From the NCBI GenBank assembly GCA_018241145.1, contig JAFEEJ010000254.1, forward strand, positions 1-34,818: a stretch of 34,818 nt of DNA. Direction: 5' to 3'. Under the pieces are notes generated by a model. It was not told the DNA's origin, searched no databases, and worked only from the letters and a program-made list of their open reading frames with translations. The position numbers were made by a program, and so were the translations under genes. This document shows positions 10,107 to 21,888 of this stretch, piece after piece (within the stretch, counting starts at the first letter, position 1; each line of letters starts with the position of its first letter). This stretch comes from Pseudomonadota bacterium. Lineage in GTDB: Bacteria; Pseudomonadota; Gammaproteobacteria; Xanthomonadales; Rhodanobacteraceae.

Positions 10107-11336
10107 ATGTTGAAACTCTCCGCGCGCATGAGCCGCGCCAAGCCCAGCGCGATCATGCTGATCGCCGACAAGGCCAAACAGTTGAAGGCCGCGGGCCACG
10201 ACATCGTCAACTTCTCGATCGGCGTACCGAATTTCCTGCCGGGCGAGCACGTCTACGCAGCGGTGCGCGAGGCGCTGAAGCACGACAGCGGCGCCTACGG
10301 CTCCAATCGCGGCCGCGAGGATCTGCTGGATGCGTTCCTCGCGCACCTGCGCGAGATCGGGCTGGACGGTTACCAGCGTTCCAACGTCGCCGTCGGCGTC
10401 GGCGCCAAGCAGGTGCTGTACAACCTGTGCGAGGCGCTGCTGGACGAAGGCGACGAGATCGTCTTTCCGACGCCGTACTGGACCTCGTACCTGGACATCG
10501 CCGAAATCCTCGGCGCGAAGATCACGCTGCTGCCGTGCCCGCCGGAACAGAACTACAAGCTGACGCCGCAGCAACTCGACCGCGCGCTGGCGTCGAATCC
10601 GAAGGTGTTCCTGTTCAACAACCCTTCCAATCCGACCGGCATGGTGTACACGCGCGAGGAGATCGCCGCGCTGGCCGACGTGCTGGTGAAGCACCCGGAC
10701 ACCTGGATCCTCACCGACGACATCTACAACCGCATGGTGTTCGACGGCGTCGGTTACCACAACTTCGTGCAGATGAAACCGGAATTGCGCGAGCGCACCG
10801 CGATCGTGGATTCGCTGTCCAAGACCTACGGCATGCCGGGCTGGCGCGTGGGTTTCGTGGCGGCGCCCGAGCTGCTCGCCAACGCGGTGGTGACGCTCAA
10901 TTCCAACCACATCACCAATATCCCGGAAGTCGTCACCGCCGCGGCGGTGGCCGCATTGACCGGCTCGCAGCAGGTAACGCGGGAAAAATGCGCCGAGTTC
11001 GCCAGTCGCCGCGACGACGTGCTGGATGCATTGCTTTCGATCCCGGGCGTGAAATGCCCGCGTCCGCAAGGCGCGTTCTACGCGTTCCCGGACATTTCGG
11101 TCGCGTTCGGCAAATCGCACGACGGCAGGATCGTCGGCAACGATGTCGATTTCTGCGCCGCCTTGCTGGAAAGCAAGGGCGTGGCCTGCGTGCCGGGTTC
11201 CGCCTTCGGCGAACCGCGCAGCCTGCGCATTTCCTACACCTGCCCGCGCACGCAACTCGACGCAGGCCTGCAACGTTTCAAGGAGTTCTTCGCGGAACTG
11301 GCCGAGATGCGCGAATCGCACGCGGTGTCCGCGTAG
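10107..11336 (+). CDS. Class I PLP-dependent aminotransferase (aspartate/alanine type)
   Basis: The 409-residue protein belongs to the AAT_I fold-type I family. It shows the substrate-arm region SRAKPSAIMLIADKAKQL, IVNFSIGVPNF, the cofactor-phosphate segment GVGAKQVLYNLCEAL, FPTPYWTSYLDIA (Tyr stacking on PLP) and NNPSNPTGMVY. ILTDDIYNRM carries the pyridine-N Asp, and SLSKTYGMPGWRVGF carries the Schiff-base Lys239. The C-terminal FGEPRSLRISYTCP contains the carboxylate-binding Arg. It probably transfers an amino group between aspartate (or alanine) and 2-oxoglutarate; substrate cannot be set from sequence alone. The ATG at 10107 has GAGG 7 nt upstream. The next gene, mdh, is 161 bp downstream. 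Confidence 0.9.
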   Translation: MLKLSARMSRAKPSAIMLIADKAKQLKAAGHDIVNFSIGVPNFLPGEHVYAAVREALKHDSGAYGSNRGREDLLDAFLAHLREIGLDGYQRSNVAVGVGAKQVLYNLCEALLDEGDEIVFPTPYWTSYLDIAEILGAKITLLPCPPEQNYKLTPQQLDRALASNPKVFLFNNPSNPTGMVYTREEIAALADVLVKHPDTWILTDDIYNRMVFDGVGYHNFVQMKPELRERTAIVDSLSKTYGMPGWRVGFVAAPELLANAVVTLNSNHITNIPEVVTAAAVAALTGSQQVTREKCAEFASRRDDVLDALLSIPGVKCPRPQGAFYAFPDISVAFGKSHDGRIVGNDVDFCAALLESKGVACVPGSAFGEPRSLRISYTCPRTQLDAGLQRFKEFFAELAEMRESHAVSA

Positions 11337-11349
11337 GCCGATGCGACAC

Positions 11350-11370
11350 GGGTTGCGCCGCGCGCAACCC
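11350..11370 (+). terminator. Hairpin after aminotransferase gene
   Basis: GGGTTGCG/CGCAACCC form an 8-bp perfect stem with a 5-nt loop 13 bp past the stop. There is no T-tract, so it may be a processing or Rho-linked end rather than a canonical terminator. Confidence 0.4.
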
Positions 11371-11385
11371 CCTGCAACTGCCGTC

Positions 11386-11450
11386 GTCATTCCCGCGAAC
11401 CCGGGAACCCGGTGACTTCGCGGAGAAGAAGCCGGTCCCCGCGGAATGAC
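11386..11450. repeat. Palindromic intergenic repeat with GTCATTCCCGCG ends
   Basis: The 65-bp stretch starts GTCATTCCCGCG and ends CCGCGGAATGAC, so the two ends are near-perfect inverted repeats. An internal arm (CCCGGGAACCCGG) adds secondary structure. This end sequence is typical of dispersed REP-like elements in Xanthomonadales. It lies between the aminotransferase gene and mdh. Confidence 0.65.
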
Positions 11451-11497
11451 GCCCGGTTTTGACGACGATCTTCGAACAAGCCTTCCGGAGTAGAACC

Positions 11498-12481
11498 ATG
11501 AAAGCACCCGTCCGCATCGCCATCACCGGCGCCGCCGGCCAGATCGGTTACGCGCTGCTGTTCCGCATCGCCGCCGGCGACATGCTGGGCAGGGATCAAC
11601 CCGTGATCCTGCATCTTCTGGAAATCACGCCCGCGTTGCCCGCGTTGAACGGCGTGGTGATGGAACTGGACGACTGCGCGTTCCCGCTGCTGCACGGCAT
11701 CGTCGCCACCGACGATGCGAACGTCGCGTTCAAGGATGTCGACTACGCGCTGCTGGTCGGCGCGCGCCCGCGCGGCCCCGGCATGGAACGCAAGGACCTG
11801 CTGTCGGCCAATGGCGCGATCTTCGCGCCGCAGGGCAAGGCGCTGAACGCGCACGCGAAGCGCAACGTCAAGGTGCTGGTGGTCGGCAACCCGGCCAACA
11901 CCAATGCGCTGATCGCGCAGGCCAACGCGCCCGACCTCGATCCGGCCTGCTTCAGCGCGATGATGCGGCTGGACCACAATCGCGCCAAGGCGCAGCTCGC
12001 CGACAAGGCCCACGCGCACGTCAACGACGTCAGGCGCATGATCATCTGGGGCAACCATTCGTCCACGCAGTATCCCGACATCCACCACGCGACGGTGAAG
12101 GGCGAACGCGCGGTCGACCTGGTGGACAACGGCTGGTACCGCGACACGTTCATCCCGACCGTGCAGCAGCGCGGCGCCGCGGTCATCAAGGCGCGCGGCT
12201 CGTCGTCGGCGGCATCGGCCGCGAGCGCGGCGATCGATCACATGCGTTCGTGGGCGCTGGGTACGGACGAGGGCGATTGGGTCTCGATGGCCGTGCCGGC
12301 GGACGGCAGTTACGGCATCGCGCCGGGCGTGATCTTCGGGTTTCCGGTGACCTGCCGGAACGGCCAGTGCGAAATCGTGCTGAAGCTCGACGTCAACGAA
12401 TTCTCGCGTGCACGACTGGAAGCCACCGAGAAGGAACTGCGCGAAGAACGCGCCGCGGTCGAACACCTGCTCGCACGCTGA
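11498..12481 (+). CDS. mdh: Malate dehydrogenase
   Basis: NAD-dependent TCA-cycle enzyme interconverting malate and oxaloacetate. The 327-residue protein has the Rossmann motif [23 protein letters not shown] at the N-terminus, then [15 protein letters not shown] with the substrate-binding Arg, [13 protein letters not shown] and the [13 protein letters not shown] segment with the third active-site Arg. [14 protein letters not shown] carries the catalytic His. This is the long-N-loop type found in Xanthomonads and Betaproteobacteria rather than the 312-residue E. coli type. The ATG at 11498 follows CCGGAG; an upstream in-frame ATG-like start at 11459 lies in the repeat-flanking region and is less likely. 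Confidence 0.96.
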   Translation: MKAPVRIAITGAAGQIGYALLFRIAAGDMLGRDQPVILHLLEITPALPALNGVVMELDDCAFPLLHGIVATDDANVAFKDVDYALLVGARPRGPGMERKDLLSANGAIFAPQGKALNAHAKRNVKVLVVGNPANTNALIAQANAPDLDPACFSAMMRLDHNRAKAQLADKAHAHVNDVRRMIIWGNHSSTQYPDIHHATVKGERAVDLVDNGWYRDTFIPTVQQRGAAVIKARGSSSAASAASAAIDHMRSWALGTDEGDWVSMAVPADGSYGIAPGVIFGFPVTCRNGQCEIVLKLDVNEFSRARLEATEKELREERAAVEHLLAR

Positions 12482-12503
12482 GCGGCGCAGGTGACGCCTG
12501 TGC

Positions 12504-12525
12504 AGGGCGGCGGGGACGCCGCCCT
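12504..12525 (+). terminator. Probable terminator of mdh
   Basis: A 9-bp perfect stem AGGGCGGCG/CGCCGCCCT with a GGGA loop lies 22 bp past the mdh stop. Only a weak pyrimidine-rich tail (TCGCTTTCGC) follows. The rest of the 12482-12627 gap shows no gene. Confidence 0.55.
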
Positions 12526-12627
12526 TCGCTTTCGCAGCGATCGACCATCTGGAAATCCGCCCGGCGCGTGTCAGAATCCGCGAAGGAGTGGACGCGGATT
12601 CAGGGTTTCCGCGTCCGGGGCGCAACG

Positions 12628-14448
12628 ATGGCCGAGTGGGGAATCTGGCGCGAACTCAAACGCCACCACGTGTATCGCGTGGCGGCGGCGTATACGGTGG
12701 CCGGCTGGCTGATCATCCAGGTCGTCGCCATCCTGTTTCCTGTGCTGGCGCTGCCGGACTGGCTGGAACGCATCATCGTGGTGCTGGTGCTGGCGGGATT
12801 CCCGGTGGCGCTGGTGCTGGCGTGGGCGTTCCAGGTGCCGCGCGAAGAAGCGCAACTTTCGCAGAGCAGGCGGCAGCGCTCGCTCAGGACGGGCGTCGCG
12901 CTGGGCGCGGCCGGCGTGCTGATCGCGGTGATCGCCGGAGGCGTGTGGTGGTACCTCGTGCCGCGCGAGCGTTCGCTGGCCGCGACTTCGCTCACTTCCG
13001 ATGCCGCCGACGCTTCGGCATCCGGCGCGGCGATCAATCCCGATTCCATTGCGGTGTTGCCGCTTTCGGTGCTGGGCGGCGGCACGCAGGAGAATTATCT
13101 GGGCCAGGGCATCAGCGACGAATTGCTCAATGCGCTGTCGCGGATCAACGGGCTGGAGGTGATCGGCCGCACTTCCTCGTTCCGCTTCAAGGACAGCGAT
13201 CTCGGCGCGAAGGAAATCGGGCGGCAGCTCGGCGCGCGCAACCTGCTTTCCGGGGTCGTGCAACGCTCCGGCGACGACCTTCGCATCGACGTGGAACTGG
13301 ACGACACGGTCACCGGCGCGAAACTCTGGTCGAACCAGTACGACGAGAAGATGGCAGGCCTGTTCACGCTGGAAGACCGGATTTCCACGGCCGTCGTCGC
13401 GGCGCTGCAGGTCAAGCTCGGCGACATCGACGGGCAGTCGCTGGTGTTCGAGGGCACCGGAAACGCGCAGGCGCACGATCTGTTCATGCAGGCGACGCGG
13501 TTGTCGTGGCGCACCGACGAGGCCGACCTCGTGCAGGCGCTGTCGTTGTTCAACCAGGCGATCGACGAAGATCCCGATTACGCCGCCGCCTGGGCGGGCA
13601 TGGCGCGCGCGTACGTCAACCTTTCCGACGTGTATCGCGCGCCGCTGGAAGTGCTGCCGGCGATGCGGGGCGCGGCGCAGAAAGCGATCGCGTTGAATCC
13701 CGATCTCGCGGAAGGACATCTGCAGCTCGGTTACATCCTGATGAGCTACGACCTGGATTTCGTCGCTGCGAAACCGGAACTGGAGCTTGCCGCGAAGCTG
13801 CAACCGAGCCTGGCCGAGGCGCACGCGATCCTCGGCCAATACGCGTTGCGGATCGACAAGGACCCGGCTGCGGCGCGCAGGCAACTGCAGATCGCGGAAA
13901 GGCTGGACCCGCTGAATCCATGGTTCCCGCGCTGGGAAGCGTACGCGGCGATCGCGCAGAACGACGAGGCCGGCGCGATGAAGCTGGCCCGGCGCGTGGA
14001 CCGGATCGATCCGCGCTTCGCCTACAACGGCGATACGGTGGCGATGGTGGATGGCGCGTTCGGGCGCTGGCAGGCGTGTCTGGATCGTTACGCCCGCCAG
14101 CATGCTCGACTCAGCCTGTCGAGCCCGCAACTGGCGATCTGCCAGGCCGGCATCGGAGACGCCGCGCCGGCGCGCGCGACCGCGGAACAACTGGAAGCCG
14201 ATGCGCAGCGGCATTACGTCGATCGCACCTACATCGCCGCGATCGATGCCGCGCTCGGCGACAGGGACGCTGCGATGACGGAACTCCAGCGGGCGTATGC
14301 GGATCATTCCGCGCACATGAACAGCCTCTGGATGAATCCCTGGTACCGCCCCTTGCACGGCGATGCGCGTTTCGAGGCGCTGGTGGCGCGGATTGCCGCG
14401 GGCGGTCGCGCGCAATCGCCGGCCTCGTCTCCAAATGCGTTAAAATAG
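12628..14448 (+). CDS. TolB-like/TPR membrane protein
   Basis: The 606-residue protein has three hydrophobic segments at about residues 22-40, 50-69 and 91-113. These are followed by a TolB amino-terminal/FlgO-like domain (about 137-250; [57 protein letters not shown]). A run of tetratricopeptide-like repeats follows (about 290-560; for example [26 protein letters not shown] and [16 protein letters not shown]). This architecture matches the C-terminal part of adenylate-cyclase-associated or winged-helix TolB-like regulators, but here there is no cyclase or DNA-binding domain, only the membrane module. The role is unknown; I infer envelope scaffolding or sensing. The ATG at 12628 starts [20 protein letters not shown], typical of this family. 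Confidence 0.78.
   Translation: MAEWGIWRELKRHHVYRVAAAYTVAGWLIIQVVAILFPVLALPDWLERIIVVLVLAGFPVALVLAWAFQVPREEAQLSQSRRQRSLRTGVALGAAGVLIAVIAGGVWWYLVPRERSLAATSLTSDAADASASGAAINPDSIAVLPLSVLGGGTQENYLGQGISDELLNALSRINGLEVIGRTSSFRFKDSDLGAKEIGRQLGARNLLSGVVQRSGDDLRIDVELDDTVTGAKLWSNQYDEKMAGLFTLEDRISTAVVAALQVKLGDIDGQSLVFEGTGNAQAHDLFMQATRLSWRTDEADLVQALSLFNQAIDEDPDYAAAWAGMARAYVNLSDVYRAPLEVLPAMRGAAQKAIALNPDLAEGHLQLGYILMSYDLDFVAAKPELELAAKLQPSLAEAHAILGQYALRIDKDPAAARRQLQIAERLDPLNPWFPRWEAYAAIAQNDEAGAMKLARRVDRIDPRFAYNGDTVAMVDGAFGRWQACLDRYARQHARLSLSSPQLAICQAGIGDAAPARATAEQLEADAQRHYVDRTYIAAIDAALGDRDAAMTELQRAYADHSAHMNSLWMNPWYRPLHGDARFEALVARIAAGGRAQSPASSPNALK
14441..14446 (+). promoter_or_regulatory. -10 element for prpB
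   Basis: TAAAAT overlaps the last codons of the TolB-like/TPR gene, 21 bp before the prpB ATG. The short leader keeps a strong GGAGG ribosome-binding site at about 14459. No clear -35 is seen. Confidence 0.5.
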
Positions 14449-14467
14449 CGGCTTTGCCGGAGGCCGC

Positions 14468-15358
14468 ATGGGCGATCCTTCTTCCGCGGGAGCACGCTTC
14501 CGCGCCGCGCTTGCCGACGAATCTCCATTGCAGGTGGTAGGCGCGATCACGGCCTACGCGGGCCTGATGGCCAAACGCATCGGCTACAAGGCGTTGTATC
14601 TCTCCGGCGGCGGCGTGGCAGCCAATTCACTCGGCATGCCCGATCTCGGCATCTCCACGATGGAAGACGTGCTGACCGATGCGCGCCGCATCGTCGATGC
14701 CACGCAACTGCCGCTGCTGGTGGACATCGACACCGGCTGGGGCGGCGCGTTCAACATTGCGCGCACGATCCGTTCGTTCGAGCGCGTCGGCGTCGCCGCG
14801 GTGCACATGGAAGACCAGGTCGGGCAGAAGCGCTGCGGGCATCGTCCCGGCAAGGAAGTGGTATCGAAGGACGAAATGGTCGATCGCATCAAGGCCGCGG
14901 TGGATGCGAAAACCGATCGCGACTTCGTGCTGATGGCGCGCACCGACGCCGCGGCGGTCGAAGGCATCGACAGCGCGATCGAACGCGCGGTGGCCTGCGT
15001 CGAGGCCGGCGCCGACATGATTTTTCCCGAGGCCATGAAGACGCTGGACGATTACCGCAAGTTCAAGGCGGCGGTGAACGTGCCGATCCTCGCCAACCTC
15101 ACCGAGTTCGGTTCCACGCCGTTCTTCACCGTCGACGAATTGCGTTCCGCGAACGTGGACATCGCGCTGTATTGCTGCGGCGCCTATCGCGCGATGAACA
15201 AGGCGGCGTTGGGGTTCTACGAAACCGTGCGCCGCGACGGCACGCAAAAGGCGTACGTGCCGCAGATGCAGACCCGCGAAGAACTCTACGACTTCCTCGG
15301 ATACCACGCGTACGAAGACAAGCTCGACGCGTTGTTCGCGGGCGGACGGAAGGATTGA
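14468..15358 (+). CDS. prpB: 2-methylisocitrate lyase
   Basis: Last step of the methylcitrate cycle: it cleaves 2-methylisocitrate to pyruvate and succinate during propionyl-CoA detoxification. The 296-residue length fits PrpB. Motifs are [23 protein letters not shown] in two parts near the start, the Mg-binding DIDTGWGG, and the catalytic loop [11 protein letters not shown] with Cys123 at the same number as in E. coli PrpB. ARTDA, FPEAM and ANLTEFG follow. The start has GGAGG 5-9 nt upstream. It is followed at 6-45 bp spacings by two paralogous membrane-protein genes and then prpC, so the four likely form one operon. Confidence 0.95.
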   Translation: MGDPSSAGARFRAALADESPLQVVGAITAYAGLMAKRIGYKALYLSGGGVAANSLGMPDLGISTMEDVLTDARRIVDATQLPLLVDIDTGWGGAFNIARTIRSFERVGVAAVHMEDQVGQKRCGHRPGKEVVSKDEMVDRIKAAVDAKTDRDFVLMARTDAAAVEGIDSAIERAVACVEAGADMIFPEAMKTLDDYRKFKAAVNVPILANLTEFGSTPFFTVDELRSANVDIALYCCGAYRAMNKAALGFYETVRRDGTQKAYVPQMQTREELYDFLGYHAYEDKLDALFAGGRKD

Positions 15359-15364
15359 TTTCCC

Positions 15365-15955
15365 ATGCCTGAGTTGCCGCTCGATCCAGCAGAGAACGCG
15401 CCCGCTGCGGTCCGACGTTCGATCCGTTGGGATGCGCTGGCCGCGATCATCGCGGCGCTCGTCGGATTGCTTGCGCTGATCGTTGCCGGCTACACCGCCT
15501 ACATCCAGCGCCAGCAGGTGCGGGCGCAGGTGTGGCCGTACCTGATGTGGGCAAACAGCGACAACTCGTCGGAGTACATGTGGATCAACAAGGGCGTCGG
15601 TCCGGCGATCGTGAAAAGCGCGCAAGTACTGATCGGTGGCAGGCCGCAACGGGACTGGGACGAGGTGTTGCGCACGTTGCAAACGGGTGAACTCAAGATT
15701 GGGCAAAGCTCATTCAATCACGGTGTGGTTTCGGCGGGCGAAACGATCGAATGGCTCAAGTTCAAGGATCAGTCGGATTTCCGGACTTTCCGCACTGCCG
15801 CCGAGCGCATGCAACTGAAATTCAAGGTCTGCTATTGCTCGACCTTGGGCGATTGCTGGGTGGACGACACGACCCGGGGAATTCGCGGCAACAATACGCG
15901 TTTTGCCGTCGACCGGTGTCCCGCCGTGCCCGAATCCGGGCAGTTCCAGGATTGA
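15365..15955 (+). CDS. Single-pass membrane protein, first of a tandem pair
   Basis: The 196-residue protein is not assigned to a known family. A short charged N-terminus ends in RRSIRWDALAA, followed by one membrane helix (about residues 26-46, AAIIAALVGLLALIVAGYTAY). The soluble part contains QVWPYLMWAN, INKGVGPAIVKSAQV, a DFRTFR region and the Cys cluster VCYCSTLGDCW, then a last Cys in VDRCP. It is clearly paralogous to the next gene, sharing RWDAxAAIIA, VAGYTAYI, NKGVGPAIV and CYCSTLGxCW. The soluble part is probably extracytoplasmic, with disulfides. It starts 6 bp after prpB, so it looks like an operon member of unknown role. Confidence 0.75.
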   Translation: MPELPLDPAENAPAAVRRSIRWDALAAIIAALVGLLALIVAGYTAYIQRQQVRAQVWPYLMWANSDNSSEYMWINKGVGPAIVKSAQVLIGGRPQRDWDEVLRTLQTGELKIGQSSFNHGVVSAGETIEWLKFKDQSDFRTFRTAAERMQLKFKVCYCSTLGDCWVDDTTRGIRGNNTRFAVDRCPAVPESGQFQD

Positions 15956-15961
15956 CGAAGC

Positions 15962-16585
15962 ATGTCGGAGGAGAATCACGACCAGAACCCATCCACGCCG
16001 GCGAAGATCGAGCGGCGCCAGGTCAGGTGGGACGCCATGGCCGCGATCATTGCCTCGCTGGTCGGCTTTCTTGCGCTGCTGGTCGCCGGCTACACCGCGT
16101 ACATCGCGCGCTACACCGCCGATGTCCAGACCAAGCAGGTGCAGGCGCAGGTATGGCCGTGGCTGGTGGCCGGAAACAACGACAACGAGCGTTCCATCGA
16201 AGTCCTCAACAAGGGCGTCGGCCCGGCGATCGTGCGCAGTGCGCAGGTTTTCGTGGACGGCAAGCCGCAGCCGGATTGGCAGCACGTACTGAAGGCGCTC
16301 GGCACGGCGCCGCACCAGTATTCGCAGTCGACGCTCAATCCGAACGTGCTGACGCCCGGCGAGAAGGTTCCGGCGATCCAGTTCGCGGACGAGGACGACT
16401 ACAAGCGTTTCCGGGCTGCCGCGGTCACGCACCTGACCCTGGTCGACATTTGCTACTGCTCGACCCTGGGTGAGTGCTGGATGTACAGCGACAAGCACGC
16501 GGTCGGTTACAAATCGCTGGCGCAACTGGTGACACCGGTCGGGCGGTGTCCGAAGCTGCCCGACAAGGTCATTTTCAACAACTGA
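15962..16585 (+). CDS. Single-pass membrane protein, second of a tandem pair
   Basis: The 207-residue paralog of the preceding protein shares its layout: cytoplasmic N-terminus ending RRQVRWDAMAA, one helix (about residues 28-48), then AQVWPWLVAGNN, LNKGVGPAIVRSAQV, DDYKRFRAA, the cysteine motif ICYCSTLGECW and a final Cys in VGRCP. An extra segment (RYTADVQTK) after the helix makes it slightly longer. Function is unknown. Four cysteines are conserved between the two copies, which suggests paired disulfides or metal binding outside the membrane. It sits 6 bp after its paralog and 45 bp before prpC. Confidence 0.75.
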   Translation: MSEENHDQNPSTPAKIERRQVRWDAMAAIIASLVGFLALLVAGYTAYIARYTADVQTKQVQAQVWPWLVAGNNDNERSIEVLNKGVGPAIVRSAQVFVDGKPQPDWQHVLKALGTAPHQYSQSTLNPNVLTPGEKVPAIQFADEDDYKRFRAAAVTHLTLVDICYCSTLGECWMYSDKHAVGYKSLAQLVTPVGRCPKLPDKVIFNN

Positions 16586-16630
16586 CGGCGCGGCTCGCCT
16601 CGCTGCAACGATACGAAAACGGAGAAAACC

Positions 16631-17782
16631 ATGAGCGACAACGCGCAAGTCCTTCCCAAGGCCAAGAAGTCGGTCGCGCTGTCCGGCGTGGCGGCGGGCA
16701 ACACCGCGCTGTGCACGGTCGGCCGCAGCGGCAACGACCTGCACTATCGCGGCTACGACATCCTGGATTTCGCGACGACGGCGGAGTTCGAGGAGATCGC
16801 CTACCTGCTCGTGCATGGCGAGTTGCCGAACGAGGCGGAGCTGGATGCGTACAAGGCGAAGCTGAAATCGCTGCGCGGCATTCCGTCCGCGGTGAAATCG
16901 GTACTCGAGCAGATTCCGGCCTCCGCGCATCCGATGGACGTGATGCGCACGGCCGTCTCCGCGCTCGGCTGCGCCTTGCCGGAAAAGGACGACCACAACC
17001 ATCCGGGCGCGCGCGACATCGCCGACCGCCTGATGGCTTCGCTGGGATCGATGCTGTTGTACTGGCACCAGTTCGCGGTCAACGGCAAGCGCATCGACGT
17101 GGAAACCGATGACGATTCCATCGGCGGCCATTTCCTGCATCTGCTGCACGGCAAGCCGCCGGGTGACCAATGGGTGCGCGCGATGCACACGTCCTTGATC
17201 CTCTACGCCGAGCACGAATTCAACGCCAGCACGTTCGCTGCGCGCGTCATCGCGGGCACCGGTTCGGACATGTATTCGGCCATCGCCGGCGCGATCGGCG
17301 CGCTGCGCGGACCCAAGCACGGCGGCGCCAACGAGTTCGCGTTCGAGATCCAGAAGCGCTACGACACGCCGGACGAGGCGGAAGCCGACATCCGCGCGCG
17401 CGTCGAACGCAAGGAAGTCGTGATCGGTTTCGGCCATCCGGTCTACACCACCGGCGATCCGCGCAACAAGGTCATCAAGGAAGTCGCGCGCGAACTGTCG
17501 GCGGCGCAGAACAACATGAAGATGTTCGACATCGCCGCACGCCTGGAATCGGTGATGTGGGACATCAAGAAGATGTTCCCGAACCTGGACTGGTTCAGCG
17601 CGGTGAGCTACCACATGATGGGCGTGCCGACCGCGATGTTCACGCCGCTGTTCGTGATCTCGCGCACCTCGGGCTGGAGCGCGCACGTGATCGAACAGCG
17701 CATCGACGGCAAGATCATCCGCCCGAGTGCGAACTACACCGGACCGGAAGACAGGGTGTACGTGCCCATCGAAAAGCGTTAG
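16631..17782 (+). CDS. prpC: 2-methylcitrate synthase
   Basis: First committed step of the methylcitrate cycle: it condenses propionyl-CoA and oxaloacetate. The 383-residue length and start ([30 protein letters not shown]) match PrpC-type citrate synthases rather than the larger GltA type. Active-site segments are the His-containing [36 protein letters not shown] and [17 protein letters not shown]. The C-terminal [14 protein letters not shown] and [17 protein letters not shown] include the catalytic Asp/Arg region. A ribosome-binding AACGGAGAA precedes the ATG. A bidirectional terminator at 17866-17894 follows. Confidence 0.95.
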   Translation: MSDNAQVLPKAKKSVALSGVAAGNTALCTVGRSGNDLHYRGYDILDFATTAEFEEIAYLLVHGELPNEAELDAYKAKLKSLRGIPSAVKSVLEQIPASAHPMDVMRTAVSALGCALPEKDDHNHPGARDIADRLMASLGSMLLYWHQFAVNGKRIDVETDDDSIGGHFLHLLHGKPPGDQWVRAMHTSLILYAEHEFNASTFAARVIAGTGSDMYSAIAGAIGALRGPKHGGANEFAFEIQKRYDTPDEAEADIRARVERKEVVIGFGHPVYTTGDPRNKVIKEVARELSAAQNNMKMFDIAARLESVMWDIKKMFPNLDWFSAVSYHMMGVPTAMFTPLFVISRTSGWSAHVIEQRIDGKIIRPSANYTGPEDRVYVPIEKR

Positions 17783-17835
17783 CCGTCGCCCCGATTGCTG
17801 GCGGATCCAGTGGGCCCCTCGAGCTCGGCAAGGTG

Positions 17836-17864
17836 GCCTGGATGCGCGCTTGCGCGGGGTGGCA
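17836..17864. repeat. Short palindromic repeat remnant
   Basis: The stretch around TGGATGCGCGCTTGCGCG resembles the common dispersed palindrome whose reverse translation reads PAQARIQ in Xanthomonads (CCCCGCGCAAGCGCGCATCCAGG on the other strand, split by the CGCGC-TT-GCGCG core). It lies between prpC and its terminator. Confidence 0.4.
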
Positions 17865-17865
17865 T

Positions 17866-17894
17866 AAAAAGGCCGCGCTTCGCGCGGCCTTTTT
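17866..17894. terminator. Bidirectional terminator between prpC and gst
   Basis: AAAAA, an 8-bp stem GGCCGCGC/GCGCGGCC with a 3-nt loop, then TTTTT. The symmetric A/T tails serve both the forward prpC transcript and the reverse gst transcript, which converge here. Confidence 0.92.
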
Positions 17895-17916
17895 CACCCA
17901 TCGATCGGAGGAGGCA

Positions 17917-18537
17917 TCATGCAGCCTGATCGAGGCCCTCGTCCTTCAGTACCTTCCGTACGCCGGCGTCGGCGCGCATGCGTTGCTCGAACTTCTTCAG
18001 GTTTTCCAGACCCGAAAGATCGACCTTGACGTTCTTTGCCCAGCGCAACATCACGAACAGGTAGGGATCGGCGATCGAGCGCGCGCCGGCCAGCCAGTCG
18101 TGCTTGCCGAGTCGTTCATCGACGCGCTCGAACATTGCGCGCAGTTGCCTGCGTGCATGGTCGTGCGTTTTCTCGATGACGGCCTTGTCTTCGAGGTAGT
18201 TGGTCGTGCCGAAGATCGGCTTGAACGCGGGGTGCATGTCGGAATTGAGGAAGCCCAGCCAGCGGTTGACTTCCGCGCGTCCCTTCGGGGTGCCGTCGCC
18301 GCCGAGCTTCGCCTCGGGAAACCTGTCCGCCAGATAATTGAGGATGGCGCTGTTCTGCGTGAGTACCCAGCCGTCCTCCTCCAGCACCGGCACCGAACCC
18401 GCGGGATTGAGTTTCCTGAATTCGGGCTTGCCGCGTTCCTCGCGGCTGACGATCTGCGTGGTGTAGGGCTCGGCCGTCCATTCCAGCGCGATGTGATCGG
18501 CGGTCGAACAGGCTCCGGGCGTGGTGTAGAGTTTCAT
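17917..18537 (-). CDS. gst: Glutathione S-transferase (beta class)
   Basis: The 206-residue protein shows the thioredoxin-like N-terminal domain beginning MKLYTTPGACSTADHIAL, with Cys10 in the position of the beta-class catalytic cysteine. NPAGSVPVLEEDGWVLTQNSAI follows in two parts (cis-Pro and the glutathione-binding Ser analog). The alpha-helical C-terminal domain includes WLAGARSIADPYLFVMLRW with the N-capping Asp. It probably conjugates or reduces electrophiles in the cytoplasm. AAGGAG lies 8 nt before the ATG. It is downstream of fadH on the same strand with a 148-bp gap that shows no gene. Confidence 0.9.
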   Translation of the reverse strand: MKLYTTPGACSTADHIALEWTAEPYTTQIVSREERGKPEFRKLNPAGSVPVLEEDGWVLTQNSAILNYLADRFPEAKLGGDGTPKGRAEVNRWLGFLNSDMHPAFKPIFGTTNYLEDKAVIEKTHDHARRQLRAMFERVDERLGKHDWLAGARSIADPYLFVMLRWAKNVKVDLSGLENLKKFEQRMRADAGVRKVLKDEGLDQAA

Positions 18538-18685
18538 GCGGCGACTCCTTGTCGATGGGGTTGGTGGGTCCGGATGCGAAGGATGCGTGGGTTCCGGATC
18601 GCTCCGCACCACATAAATCGGGACGGACGCCGCCGGCTTCAAGCATGAGCATGCCCGCGCCGGACTTGCCTTGCGGGAAGGGGTT

Positions 18686-21482
<2,797 letters not shown>

Positions 21483-21508
21483 CGGCGGCCCCTGCGCGTG
21501 CGGACGAA

Positions 21509-21536
21509 CCGCGAGCGCCATCCCGCACGCTCGCGG
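21509..21536 (-). promoter_or_regulatory. Expression-platform hairpin before TerC start
   Basis: The reverse strand forms a 9-bp perfect stem CCGCGAGCG/CGCTCGCGG with a 10-nt loop between the riboswitch aptamer and the start codon. Lacking a T-tract, it more likely gates translation or Rho access than acts as an intrinsic terminator. Confidence 0.5.
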
Positions 21537-21546
21537 ACGGCGTTCA

Positions 21547-21730
21547 CGGAAGTCTCGCCCGCGGTTTTGAAAGTGAGCCACGGAGCCGGTTGCCATCGAC
21601 GGCGCTCTTGGCCACTTTCACGCGCAAGGATGCGCTTGAACCGCCGCGGCGACCGGAACGCTTGCGCGCCCGTGTTGACGATCGCCGCAAGGTCCGGGGA
21701 ACGCCCGAACCCGAACTACTCCCTTCCATG
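21547..21730 (-). ncRNA. yybP-ykoY manganese riboswitch
   Basis: On the reverse strand the three conserved blocks of this aptamer appear in order: GGAAGGGAGTAG (21727-21716), CGTCAACA in the middle (about 21683-21676) and GGGCGAGACTTCCG (about 21560-21547). GGAAG at the 5' end pairs with CTTCC at the 3' end to close P1. The internal arm is long and GC-rich. Established knowledge: this class senses Mn2+ and commonly precedes TerC-family genes such as alx. It fills most of the gene-free stretch 21483-21888. The remainder (21731-21888) shows no gene and presumably carries the promoters for this RNA and for prpD. Confidence 0.85.
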
Positions 21731-21888
21731 CTGTTGCCGACTGCCCTGTCGGCGATGATCGGGAACGGCAACCCGCGACCGCGCCTGTCGCAGGATTCTG
21801 TGCGGCGTGGCAATCGCGGTCAATAGCCCTGCGAAGCCGCCGCCGCCTCTGGCACAATGTGCAGTTCGTTCGAGCCGGAAATCCCGAC

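Noticed and set aside
15710..17686. 658-codon reverse open frame opposite the tandem paralogs and prpC
   Set aside because: It spans two real genes on the other strand and has no domain signature.
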